Part shown: one piece after another, positions 31,497-40,148 of the stretch
How positions within the stretch are numbered: position 1 is the first letter of the stretch
Layout of the letters: each line of letters begins with the position of its first letter
From: Woeseia oceani
GTDB taxonomy: Bacteria; Pseudomonadota; Gammaproteobacteria; Steroidobacterales; Woeseiaceae
NCBI RefSeq assembly: GCF_001677435.1
Contig: NZ_CP016268.1
Location: 2,531,001 to 2,595,000, forward strand
Direction: 5' to 3'
DNA: 64,000 nt
Program-made: the position numbers and the translations under genes
The notes under the pieces: model-generated
Databases searched by the model: none
Told to the model about the DNA's origin: nothing
Seen by the model: only the letters and a program-made list of their open reading frames with translations

Positions 31497-32750
31497 ATGA
31501 ACGCAACGGACAACACGGCAGCGGAGGTTGCGGTCGTCGGTGCAGGTATTGTCGGGCTGGCCGCCGCTTTTCGTATTGCCTCGCAAGGAAAGTCGGTACT
31601 GCTGATCGACAAGCAGGAACCGGGACATGGCTGCTCGTACGGCAATGCGGGTGTGATTGCGACCGATTCGATCGAGCCGTTGGCGTCATGGCAGACACTG
31701 CGCAAATTGCCGCGATACCTACTTGAACGCGACGGCCCTGTCTCCGTACATCCACGTTACCTGCTTCGCGCCCTGCCCTGGCTTGCACGTTTTGCTTTGG
31801 CGGCACGGCAGTTCGACTCCGGCGTTGCTGCGCTCCGGTCATTGCAAGCGCGCAGCCTGGATGCATTCACAAGTTTGCTGCAAGATGCCGGTAGCTCGGC
31901 ATTGCTCAAACGCCGGGGTCATGTATTGATCAGCGAAGACATCGCGAGCAAACCGGCCATGATGGGCCAACGGCATTGGCTGGCCACGCATGGTATTGAC
32001 TGCCATTGGCTGGGCGTCGAGCAACTGCAAGCGCTGGCTCCCGGCTTGACACAAGCCGTGCACGGCGGGCTTTTTTTTCCACACACCGCACACGTAGTCA
32101 ACCCCCTCGAGGTTTCCCGAAGTCTCCTGAAAGCCTTCACTCAAATCGGCGGCCGTCTGTCGCGCACGAACGTGCGCCACGTCGAACCAAGTGCTGACGG
32201 GTCGTTTGTCCTGTACACCGACGGGCAAACCGTGAAGGCCAAACAGCTGCTGATTGCCGCCGGTGCCGGGTCGCGTCATCTGGCCCGCACATTGGGGCAT
32301 CGGGTACCGCTCGACGTGGAACGCGGCTACCACCTGACGGTCACCGGGCAGTTGCCGGACTTGCAGGTTCCCGTCGCAAGCTACGAGCGTCACACGTACA
32401 TGACTCCCATGAGCTGCGGGCTCCGAATCACGGGTTTTGTGGAGTTCGGCGGCACCGAATTACCGCCAGTAAACAAGCGGCACGTGACCTTACAGCGCCA
32501 TCTGAGCGCGCTCCTACCGACTGCCGAATGGTCGATTGAATCCTCCTGGATGGGCGGCCGGCCGTCGTTGCCTGATCATTTGCCCATGATCGGGCGTTGC
32601 GACAAACACCCAAATGCGATTCTGGCGTTCGGCCACCAGCACCTGGGACTGACGCTTTCGGGAATTACCGCTGAAATCGTCAGCGCACTGGTCAGCGACA
32701 CGGAGTGTCCGCTTGAAATCCAGCCTTTCCGTTGCGGTCGATTTGATTGA
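31497..32750 (+). CDS. FAD-dependent D-amino-acid dehydrogenase (DadA-like), probable D-hydroxyproline dehydrogenase
   Basis: This 417-residue DAO-family flavoprotein has the dinucleotide-binding VAVVGAGIVGLAAAFRIA at the N-terminus, the CSYGNAGVIA segment of DadA-type enzymes and a C-terminal FAD-contact region (GRPSLPDHLPMIGR; FGHQHLGLTLS). It starts 19 bp after the epimerase gene. The likely reaction is oxidation of cis-4-hydroxy-D-proline to pyrroline-4-hydroxy-2-carboxylate, feeding the DapA-family deaminase. A T8 run lies inside the gene at 32071-32078. Generic D-amino-acid dehydrogenase activity is the alternative. Confidence 0.82.
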   Translation: MNATDNTAAEVAVVGAGIVGLAAAFRIASQGKSVLLIDKQEPGHGCSYGNAGVIATDSIEPLASWQTLRKLPRYLLERDGPVSVHPRYLLRALPWLARFALAARQFDSGVAALRSLQARSLDAFTSLLQDAGSSALLKRRGHVLISEDIASKPAMMGQRHWLATHGIDCHWLGVEQLQALAPGLTQAVHGGLFFPHTAHVVNPLEVSRSLLKAFTQIGGRLSRTNVRHVEPSADGSFVLYTDGQTVKAKQLLIAAGAGSRHLARTLGHRVPLDVERGYHLTVTGQLPDLQVPVASYERHTYMTPMSCGLRITGFVEFGGTELPPVNKRHVTLQRHLSALLPTAEWSIESSWMGGRPSLPDHLPMIGRCDKHPNAILAFGHQHLGLTLSGITAEIVSALVSDTECPLEIQPFRCGRFD

Positions 32751-32958
32751 TTAGTTCCCCGAACAAACCGTAGTCATCCAGCGTCCACTTACGCTGACTG
32801 CCGAATATAGCGATCGAAATCGGGCGAGCAACTTGCTTTGTGTGTCCGAGAGGTTACAGTTTCGACCTTTCCAGCCTACCGACCCTGGCGAATTTCCGGC
32901 AGCGGATCGCACGCCGGAAAATCCCAGTTGGTCTTTTCCGGAGTTTGCCAAACAAGCC

Positions 32959-33930
32959 ATGAACGTTGCCGACGTCCAGATCTTCACCAAGGTTGCTGCA
33001 ACCAGGAGTTTTTCCGAGGCTGCTGCTTTACTGGGCGTCACGCGCTCAACCGTCAGCAAGAGCATTTCCCGGCTGGAAACCGATCTCGGCGTGGTCTTGC
33101 TCAATCGTACCCCACGCAACGTCAGCCTTACCGATGCCGGCCGCACATTTTTCCAGCACAGCCTGGAAGTTGACGAGTCGCTGGAACGTGCGATTGCTTC
33201 GGTCATTGGTGCTGATCAACGCCCCAGCGGCAATGTTTCCTGCAGCCTGCCGACCAGTCTTGGTGCAACCCTGATCGCGCCGCTCATGCGCAAGTTCCGC
33301 GAGGCATGGCCAGAAGTGTCGCTCAGCCTGCAATTTGATGACCGCTACGTTGACCTGATTGGCAGTAATATCGATGTTGCGATCCGCGTTGCGCAAAAAC
33401 TCGATGACTCCAGCCTCCTTTCTCGGCGCATTGGCAGCACACGGGAAATTCTGGTCGCCTCACCCGGGTACCTCGCAAAACACGGCGAGCCACAAGACAT
33501 ACAAGCGCTGAAGTCACACCGTTGCCTGGCCGTGGGCAATGCCAGCAAGAAGCGTGCGATCTGGCGTCTGGAGGGTCCGGATGGCCCTGCCGAAGTTACT
33601 GTCGATTGCGGTACCACATCGAACAGCGTGCTCGCGTTGATACTCGCGGCCTGCATGGACGATGGGATTATTTGTGTACCTGAACTGTTTGTGAGCGGCG
33701 AATTGTCACAAGGGCTGCTGGCGCGAGTGCTGCCGGGCTCGAACGACGCACTCAACTACGGGGTGTATGCGGTCTATCCGAACCTCAAGCCGCCAGCGAA
33801 GATTCGGGCATTCATCGATTTCGTAGAAGCCGAGCTGATGTCCATCAACACGATGGACCGATGGTCGCTACTACCAGCCGACAACTACAACCCCTCAAAG
33901 CCGATAACACTTCGTAAATTGACCGGCTAG
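32959..33930 (+). CDS. LysR-family transcriptional regulator
   Basis: This 323-residue LysR regulator has the N-terminal winged helix-turn-helix (VADVQIFTKVAATRSFSEAA, then TRSTVSKSISRLE) and a substrate-binding domain from about residue 88. The ATG at 32959 gives the usual length; the frame continues upstream to 32833 but that part is unrelated. It lies 208 bp downstream of the dehydrogenase gene in the same direction and is the probable regulator of the hydroxyproline cluster. Its 3' end overlaps the convergent CsrA-like gene by 4 bp. Confidence 0.85.
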   Translation: MNVADVQIFTKVAATRSFSEAAALLGVTRSTVSKSISRLETDLGVVLLNRTPRNVSLTDAGRTFFQHSLEVDESLERAIASVIGADQRPSGNVSCSLPTSLGATLIAPLMRKFREAWPEVSLSLQFDDRYVDLIGSNIDVAIRVAQKLDDSSLLSRRIGSTREILVASPGYLAKHGEPQDIQALKSHRCLAVGNASKKRAIWRLEGPDGPAEVTVDCGTTSNSVLALILAACMDDGIICVPELFVSGELSQGLLARVLPGSNDALNYGVYAVYPNLKPPAKIRAFIDFVEAELMSINTMDRWSLLPADNYNPSKPITLRKLTG

Positions 33931-34217
33931 TCAATTCCTGCGACAACAGCGTCCGCCACCGACTCGACCGGCGGCTCACTGGTGGCCTGATTGCTCGCGC
34001 CTTCAGCGTTGCTGTCGGCGGGTTCTTTGCGGCCACGCCAAATTTGCAGCAGAGGCGGCGCGTCGATGGCCACCTTGACCTGTCGCCTGCCGACTTCGAG
34101 CAGTTTGATCTCGATTGGCCCTTCACCAAAGATCTCGCTGATTGGCAGTGACGTATCCAGACCCTCAATCGGCGAAATCGTAATAATATCTTGCGCTTTG
34201 CGCTTGATAATCAGCAT
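33927..34217 (-). CDS. Divergent CsrA-like RNA-binding protein
   Basis: This 96-residue protein begins MLIIKRKAQDIITIS, close to the first strand of CsrA, and later has IEIKLLEVGRRQVKVAIDAP, matching strands 2-4, then LLQIWRGR where CsrA has the RNA-contacting VHREEI (Arg61 fills the key Arg position). About 18 extra residues sit between strands 1 and 2, and a disordered acidic tail follows residue 65. So the fold is CsrA-like but the loop and tail are not. I place the start at 34217; a longer frame to 34346 exists. It is a paralogue candidate, not the housekeeping CsrA. Confidence 0.65.
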   Translation of the reverse strand: MLIIKRKAQDIITISPIEGLDTSLPISEIFGEGPIEIKLLEVGRRQVKVAIDAPPLLQIWRGRKEPADSNAEGASNQATSEPPVESVADAVVAGID

Positions 34218-34338
34218 CGTTCGGCCTTCAAAACTCTCGCATAGTTTTATTATTTTGCACTCGGCACTATGGCGTTCGCGCAACATCTCGTATCCCAGGC
34301 ACAGTAACAAATTCGTACCGGGAACAAACGTCGATTCA

Positions 34339-34355
34339 GTCAACACTGTGTTGAC
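34339..34355. promoter_or_regulatory. Perfect 17-bp palindrome upstream of the CsrA-like gene
   Basis: GTCAACAC-T-GTGTTGAC is a perfect 8+1+8 inverted repeat, 122 bp upstream of the CsrA-like start codon. Such a short-spaced perfect repeat looks like a dimeric-repressor operator; the regulator is unknown. Confidence 0.55.
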
Positions 34356-34432
34356 TATGGTTCAATACGTCAACGCAATGTAAGTTCTGTTTTGCCGCAC
34401 GGACATTCTACTGACAGTGTTTTCCGAAAGAA

Positions 34433-34446
34433 CCCCGGATCCGGGG
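34433..34446 (-). terminator. Possible weak terminator of tcyP
   Basis: CCCCGGATCCGGGG is a perfect 14-bp palindrome 29 bp downstream of the tcyP stop, followed on the minus strand by an imperfect T-rich tract (TTCTTT). The tract is weak and the hairpin loop is tight, so this is tentative. Confidence 0.35.
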
Positions 34447-34474
34447 CGCTGCCTGACGTCCGTGGCGGCATTGT

Positions 34475-35851
34475 TCAGGCCGATTCGCTGACCGCTGCCG
34501 CATCGTCCTGCGGCAGGTCTTTCAACAAACGGCTGGTCAACACACCTGCAGTCATCGAGCCATTCACGTTGAGTGCCGTTCTGCCCATATCAATCAGTGG
34601 TTCGATCGAAATCAGCAACGCAACCAGCGCAATAGGCATGCCCATCGCAGGTAATACGATCAGCGCGGCAAAAGTCGCACCACCACCGACGCCGGCGACA
34701 CCAAACGAACTGATGGCCACGATGCCAACCAATCCCGCGATGAAAGACGGATCCAGCGTGTTTATCCCCATGGTCGGGGCAACCATCGTCGCCAGCATTG
34801 CCGGGTAAATGCCCGCGCAACCATTCTGACCTATCGTCGCGCCAAATGTAGCCGCGAGATTCGCGATGGAGGTTGGCACACCCAACTTATCTATCTGCGT
34901 CTCCACGTTCAGAGGAATCGTGGCGGCAGAACTCCGCGAGGTGAACGCAAAAGTCAGCACCGGCCAGACGTTTTGCAGGTACCGCCGAATATTCACGCCA
35001 TTCAATAACAGCAACAAGGCATGCACGGAAAACATGATGGCGATCGCGGCATATGACGCAACTACAAAAGTCAGCAGATTGAGGATATCGGCAATATTCG
35101 AGCCCGCGACGACCTTCGTCATCAACGCGAGAATACCGTAAGGAGTAAACGCCATGATGATGCGCACGAGCTTCATTATGATGACCTGCACGGTCTCGAC
35201 GAAGCGGCCGATTGAATCACCACGTTCAGCGTTTTCCCGCCCTACCTGCAATGCCGCGACACCGAAGAGCACACCAAAGATCACAACCGCGATTATCGAC
35301 GTGGGCCGTGCCCCGGTCAGGTCGTAAAAGATATTGGACGGAATGAAACGCACGAGCATGTCGGCCAGCCCGAGTGACTCAACAGTCTCGAGACGCGACT
35401 CCAGGGCTGATGCCCGTGCCAGTTCCCGCGCGCCCTCCGTCAGGCCTTCCGCAGTTAGATTGAACAGGTTCGCCATGGTAATGCCGACCAGCGCAGCGAT
35501 CATTGTTGTACCGACCAGAATGCCAATGACCACACCGCCAATCCGGCCGAGCGCCGCAACCTCGCGCATACGCACAACGGCCGAGATCATCATCACCAAG
35601 ACCAATGGCATGATGACCATCTGCAATAACTTGATATAGGTACTCGCTACAACGTTGGTCCAGACCAGCGTTTCATCGATGGCTGCCGGGTTGCCGGCGT
35701 AGACCACCTGCAAGACAAAGCCAAACGCAACGCCCGCGATCAGGCCGGCAAGTATCTGTTGCGACAGCGTGAAACTCAGCTTGCGCACCTGCACCAGCGC
35801 CAGGATGAGTCCGGCAAAAACAAGGAGATTGAGTGGAACGACTAATGCCAT
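34475..35851 (-). CDS. tcyP: L-cystine:sodium/proton symporter TcyP (DAACS family)
   Basis: This 458-residue transporter closely matches E. coli TcyP/YdjN over its whole length: VVASTYIKLLQMVIMPLV, ALVGITMANLFNLTAEGL, the serine-rich RSSAATIPLNVE, AATFGATIGQNGCAGIYPAM and SIEPLIDMGRTALNVNGSM. TcyP imports L-cystine as a sulfur source. The ATG at 35851 starts the family N-terminus; the open frame extends 76 residues upstream but that stretch is not membrane-like. The gene stands alone, with 291 bp to the next start. Confidence 0.92.
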   Translation of the reverse strand: MALVVPLNLLVFAGLILALVQVRKLSFTLSQQILAGLIAGVAFGFVLQVVYAGNPAAIDETLVWTNVVASTYIKLLQMVIMPLVLVMMISAVVRMREVAALGRIGGVVIGILVGTTMIAALVGITMANLFNLTAEGLTEGARELARASALESRLETVESLGLADMLVRFIPSNIFYDLTGARPTSIIAVVIFGVLFGVAALQVGRENAERGDSIGRFVETVQVIIMKLVRIIMAFTPYGILALMTKVVAGSNIADILNLLTFVVASYAAIAIMFSVHALLLLLNGVNIRRYLQNVWPVLTFAFTSRSSAATIPLNVETQIDKLGVPTSIANLAATFGATIGQNGCAGIYPAMLATMVAPTMGINTLDPSFIAGLVGIVAISSFGVAGVGGGATFAALIVLPAMGMPIALVALLISIEPLIDMGRTALNVNGSMTAGVLTSRLLKDLPQDDAAAVSESA

Positions 35852-36142
35852 GGTGAAATTCCAGAATACGGTCGATTTGCGCGTCGCAGAACCGTACCTG
35901 ATTTGCCGAAACGCTGCATCAGTTACAGGTGACCCGCGGTCATCAAACGCACGTATGCGTGCCGCCGCGATATACCGAAAAAGGTCGATTTTGACCGGAT
36001 TTAAACTGTTGATGGGAAGACTCGGGGAATGCCTTGAATAAACCAAGGGTTTCCCTGATAAGGCAGAGCGTCCGTGCAAGGTATCCTAGGATTTGCAGGG
36101 TGCTGCGGGTCCGAACCCGAGAGCGACCACTATCAGGGGAAA

Positions 36143-37660
36143 ATGGACGATCCTTCCAGCACTGGCATTGCCGACCATCCGCGACCCGACTACACGCGAG
36201 CGAAACCCGTGCTGTTGTTCCTGGTCACGCTACTGGTCATGGCCACGGTGGAGACCCTCCGCCAATTTGGTGTCGCAGTTCCCGCGCCCTTCCTGCTCAT
36301 CTACGGCACCGCCGCCTTCGCTGTCGCGAACTCCGGCATGCGATTTGGCATCGTCATTGCGGTTATCAGCGCCTGCTACACGATCTACAGTGCGGCATAC
36401 GGCTTCGGCCCACCTGCCATCATCTCGTCCACGGCCAGTGTCGTAACGGCGATCCTGCTTGCGACAAGCATATACATCGCGCTTGGCTACGAGCACGACT
36501 ACCGCCGTAGCCTGGTTCTGGCGCTTCGGGCCCGGGAAAATGAACTGCGTGCTGCGCGGGCACGGCTCACAGACAGCGTCGCCCGCAAGACAGCTCAGTT
36601 ACAACGCACCCGGGCTGAGCTTGATGATGCCCACATCCAGCTTGAAGAGGCGATCAGGAACGCTCCTGTCGGTGTAATCTCGATCGATCAAACGCAGAAG
36701 CTAAGCTATGTGAACGCGGCTGCACTTGCTCAGCTCGGCACGGCCCAGCTACCTGCGTCGGTCCATGACTGGCGCAGTCTGGTCGGCTCCATCCGAATTA
36801 CCGACGCTCACGGCAAGCGCATGATGGCGAACGGCGGACCGGTGAATATGGCCATGGAGGCCGGCGAGCGGCAACAGGACGTCGAATACGAAATCACCGG
36901 ATTTGACGGTATACCACGCTGGTGCAGTGGTTACGTTGGACCGGTGCAGAACTCGGCGGGGATAACTACTGGCGTCATTGTCATGCTGGTCGATAATACT
37001 GAACAAAAAAGCTCTGCTCTGGCGCTCCAGAAACTGACCAAGATGTTATTCAACGTTCAGGAGGAAGAACGGGGCAAGCTCGCGCGTGAACTGCATGAGC
37101 AGATAGGCCAGAGTCTGGCAGCGATAAAGCTGAGCCTGCACAAAGCGAACCGCGACAGTGGGCCCGAATCAGACATAACGTCCAGTATGGCCTTGATCGA
37201 CACGCTGGCAGATTCCGTCCGCCAGCTGTCGCTGGAACTACGACCTACGGCACTCGACGATTTTGGCCTGCAAACTGCGCTGACCTCGCACCTCAAGCAA
37301 TTGACCACGCCCGCTGGCCCTGAGTGCCGCTTGGTGAGCAGCGGGGAGCTTGCCGCACTGAGTCCGCAGACCACCACTGTGGCCTACCGCATCGCTCAGG
37401 AGGCGGTGGACAATGCGCTGCGACATGCTGACGCATCCGTAATCGAGGTACGCCTGTCTACTAGTGATAAGATGCTGCGGATGGATGTTGTGGACGACGG
37501 TTCCGGCTTCAACTCGGCACAAATCGACGAGCCGGCTGCCAGAATAGACCATATGGGCCTGTTGTTTATGCGAGAACGGGCAAAGCAACGTGGGGGTAAG
37601 CTGGACATTGAATCCAGCAAAGACACGGGCACGCATATTACGGCGGAGTTGCCCTTGTAG
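36143..37660 (+). CDS. Membrane sensor histidine kinase (PAS, HisKA_3/NarX type)
   Basis: This 505-residue kinase has about four transmembrane segments (residues 21-115), a coiled-coil stretch (residues 125-170), a PAS domain (about 170-285) and a NarX-type HisKA_3 dimerisation domain with the phospho-accepting His318 (ARELHEQIGQSL), then a HATPase domain (AQEAVDNALRHA; DDGSGFN). The start at 36143 follows AGGGGA. An upstream GTG at 36074 is possible but adds residues without membrane character. It is paired with the response regulator 11 bp downstream. The stimulus is not apparent. Confidence 0.9.
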   Translation: MDDPSSTGIADHPRPDYTRAKPVLLFLVTLLVMATVETLRQFGVAVPAPFLLIYGTAAFAVANSGMRFGIVIAVISACYTIYSAAYGFGPPAIISSTASVVTAILLATSIYIALGYEHDYRRSLVLALRARENELRAARARLTDSVARKTAQLQRTRAELDDAHIQLEEAIRNAPVGVISIDQTQKLSYVNAAALAQLGTAQLPASVHDWRSLVGSIRITDAHGKRMMANGGPVNMAMEAGERQQDVEYEITGFDGIPRWCSGYVGPVQNSAGITTGVIVMLVDNTEQKSSALALQKLTKMLFNVQEEERGKLARELHEQIGQSLAAIKLSLHKANRDSGPESDITSSMALIDTLADSVRQLSLELRPTALDDFGLQTALTSHLKQLTTPAGPECRLVSSGELAALSPQTTTVAYRIAQEAVDNALRHADASVIEVRLSTSDKMLRMDVVDDGSGFNSAQIDEPAARIDHMGLLFMRERAKQRGGKLDIESSKDTGTHITAELPL

Positions 37661-37671
37661 CGGAGCAGAGC

Positions 37672-38307
37672 ATGGCAAGAACCAGGTTGGCCCTAATCGA
37701 CGATCACCAAATCGTGCGAGACGGTCTTAAGGCGTTGTTGCAAGACCTGGATCACTGCGAAGTCATTGCCGAAGGCGGCAGCGGTGAAGAAGCCATCCGT
37801 CTTGCCGACAATCCGGACATTCAGGTTTTCCTGATGGACATCGCGATGCCCGGTATCAGCGGACTGGACGCAGCCGCTCACATCAACAAGTCCCGACCCG
37901 ATATCAAAACGATTATTCTGTCGATGCACGCGACAGGAGAGTATGTACGTCGCGCATTAAGCTGCGGTGCCGCTGGATACATGCTGAAGAATATGGCGCC
38001 CAGCGAGCTCGAGCGCGCGATTCGAATTGTTGCAGCCGGCGGTCAATACCTGAGCCCGGCACTGGGCGACGTAATGGCGGAAAGCATTGATGTCAGCGCC
38101 AGCCTGAATTTGCTGAGCAACCGCCAACGGGAAATACTGCGCTTGCTCGCCGAAGGCATGAGCACTCGGGAAATTGCTGAACTGTTATCGATCAGCGCCA
38201 AGACTGTCGAAACTCACCGTAGTCAACTGATGCAAAAACTGGATATTTTCGACGTGCCGGGTCTCGTGAAGTACGCCATTCGCCAGGGACTTGCCAGCAT
38301 CGATTGA
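37672..38307 (+). CDS. NarL/LuxR-family response regulator
   Basis: This 211-residue protein has a receiver domain with phospho-acceptor Asp56 (VFLMDIAMPGISG) and a LuxR-type helix-turn-helix (NRQREILRLLAEGMSTREIA, about 146-195). It is the obvious partner of the upstream HisKA_3 kinase. It ends 12 bp from the convergent esterase gene. Confidence 0.93.
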   Translation: MARTRLALIDDHQIVRDGLKALLQDLDHCEVIAEGGSGEEAIRLADNPDIQVFLMDIAMPGISGLDAAAHINKSRPDIKTIILSMHATGEYVRRALSCGAAGYMLKNMAPSELERAIRIVAAGGQYLSPALGDVMAESIDVSASLNLLSNRQREILRLLAEGMSTREIAELLSISAKTVETHRSQLMQKLDIFDVPGLVKYAIRQGLASID

Positions 38308-38319
38308 CAATCAGTCTGC

Positions 38320-39297
38320 TCATCCCGTCTGCAAACGACGCACCATGGCATGCACTGCGCGCATTTGCGGCGCGTCCTTTTTCAGGTAGTCAGCACCGCT
38401 GTAGCCCCACCAGTCCCAGCACGCCAAAGGGTTGACCGGTGCAACCCGGCTGACCGCCACCTGCGGAAACAGAACGACCAGCCCATTGCTTTCCGCCCAG
38501 TGTAACAACCCGCCCTGCTCGGCCAGGACCGTTCCGATTTGCTCCGCCGACTGACTGCAGCCGTGGAAGAACACGTGAATATTGCAATCGTTCTGCGCAA
38601 GGCATGACTTGGGCGCGTAGAAATAGCCAACATCGGCCAATCCCGCGGCGCCGAATTCTTCTTGCGAAAACGGCTGCAACATAGCGGGAGTGGCCGCGGG
38701 CGGCCGCAGAGGCCCCAGCAGAAACTCCAGCGCTTCGCCGGCCAGATCGTAGTCACAGGCGTAGACGAATGGCGCAGCAAATTCAGCGCAAGGATTGCCG
38801 ACGTCAACCGTTGGCCAGCCATGCGTCACCGGAACGTTGGTGACAGTGCGGAGTACCGCTTCCGGAGCTGCCGCGCGGTACCAATCGACCGCGGCCTCGC
38901 TGACGCTTGCGGCTACAACTGCATCAGCATTGCCATGGAACAAGAAGACCCGGTCGTTGCTCAGCTGACCGAGAGCATCGATATCAGCATCATTGGCCAT
39001 CTTCTGCGCCAGCTGGACAAGTGCCGTGGTCGCAATGCCCTCACCGTTCATGCATGCACCCAACGCCCGCGAGATATCTCCGCCGGCGCATCCCCACGGT
39101 CCGCCGGCGATCAACGCCGCACCCGCAACGTCCGCCGAATACGCCACCTGGAACTGACCCGCCATGTAAGCACCGGATGAAACACCCGACAGCGTCACGG
39201 ACCCGGTCGCACCCAGCGCCGGCAAAGTTGCAGACGGCGAAGAATCACAGGCGCTTGCCAGTACTGCGACAAGCACTAAACAAAGCGCGTTGTTCAT
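38320..39297 (-). CDS. Secreted PHB-depolymerase-family esterase
   Basis: This 325-residue alpha/beta-hydrolase resembles poly(3-hydroxybutyrate) depolymerases. It has a signal peptide with a cysteine at residue 17 (VLASAC), so it may be a lipoprotein, although the lipobox is imperfect. The lipase box is GVSSG with nucleophile Ser40, unusually close to the N-terminus, as in this family. The C-terminal CWDWWGYSGADYLKKDAPQM and HVFFHGCSQSAEQIG are typical of the PHB depolymerase/PhaZ group. It is the last gene of a coupled operon with the hydrolase and the acyl-CoA synthetase. Its natural polymer or ester is unknown. Confidence 0.8.
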   Translation of the reverse strand: MNNALCLVLVAVLASACDSSPSATLPALGATGSVTLSGVSSGAYMAGQFQVAYSADVAGAALIAGGPWGCAGGDISRALGACMNGEGIATTALVQLAQKMANDADIDALGQLSNDRVFLFHGNADAVVAASVSEAAVDWYRAAAPEAVLRTVTNVPVTHGWPTVDVGNPCAEFAAPFVYACDYDLAGEALEFLLGPLRPPAATPAMLQPFSQEEFGAAGLADVGYFYAPKSCLAQNDCNIHVFFHGCSQSAEQIGTVLAEQGGLLHWAESNGLVVLFPQVAVSRVAPVNPLACWDWWGYSGADYLKKDAPQMRAVHAMVRRLQTG

Positions 39298-40148
39298 TCA
39301 AGCTGCTCCAGGAAATGATCGATGGCCTCAAGACTTTCTGTCTCGTCCAGCAAAGGGACGTGGCCGCGGTTCGGAACTACTACGTGCTGCAGATCGGCTT
39401 TCCGCTGCTGCATGCGCACCACGATCTCGTCCGTCAGTATGTCTGACAGGGCGCCTTGCAGAACCAGCGTCGGTATATCTGCCAAGCCATCGAACAACTG
39501 CCACGGATCATCCAGACCGGTCCCGACTTCGCGCGCAGCCTCGCCAATCATTGGATCCATGTCGAGTTCGGGCACGCCATCAGCGTTCTCTCGATAGGAA
39601 CGCCGAACCAGTTGCGCCCAGTCTTCGGTACTCAGACCGGGCCAGGCATCTGCGTATGTTTCGCGTGCCTGTTGCACCGCCTCTGCCCAATCAGCAACCG
39701 GCTGAGCGAGACCGAGATAGCCTTTGATTCGCGCCAGCCCATCACTGCCAATTTCCGGGCCGATGTCATTAAGGACCACACCGGCAGCGAGCATCCGCCA
39801 CTCGGCGGCCAATGCCGTCGAGACGATTCCGCCCAGCGAGGTACCGATGAATGCCGCCCGTTTGATTTGGAGCGTGTGCAACAAGGCAAGCACGTCATTG
39901 ACGTAAGTTTGCGGACGGTAATTGCGCCAGTTCGGATCACGAGCCGAAAAACCGCGGCCGCGAAAATCGGGCGTGATCACCGGATAGCGCGACGCCAGAT
40001 GCGTGGCCAGCGATTCGAAATCACGGCAATTGCGCGATATCCCTGGCAAACATATGACCGGTAAGGATTGTTGGTCGGCGCCGTAATGTCTGTAGTACAA
40101 CGTCAAACCGTCATCGCTGCGGTAGCGGTGCTCGCTGTAACCACTCAT
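39294..40148 (-). CDS. Alpha/beta-fold hydrolase
   Basis: This 284-residue cytoplasmic hydrolase has the oxyanion loop CLPGISRNCRDF, nucleophile elbow GTSLGG with Ser104, an acid near ALSDILTD and the catalytic His in NRGHVPLLDE. There is no signal peptide. It lies between the acyl-CoA synthetase and the secreted esterase, overlapping each by 4 bp. A role in cleaving short ester or oligomer intermediates would fit, but epoxide hydrolases and enol-lactone hydrolases look alike. Confidence 0.85.
   Translation of the reverse strand: MSGYSEHRYRSDDGLTLYYRHYGADQQSLPVICLPGISRNCRDFESLATHLASRYPVITPDFRGRGFSARDPNWRNYRPQTYVNDVLALLHTLQIKRAAFIGTSLGGIVSTALAAEWRMLAAGVVLNDIGPEIGSDGLARIKGYLGLAQPVADWAEAVQQARETYADAWPGLSTEDWAQLVRRSYRENADGVPELDMDPMIGEAAREVGTGLDDPWQLFDGLADIPTLVLQGALSDILTDEIVVRMQQRKADLQHVVVPNRGHVPLLDETESLEAIDHFLEQLE

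Noticed and set aside
32071-32078. T8 run inside the FAD dehydrogenase gene, possible slippage site
   Set aside because: It is in frame with the conserved protein (GGLFFPHT) and no alternative product is visible; there is no downstream structure to support programmed slippage.
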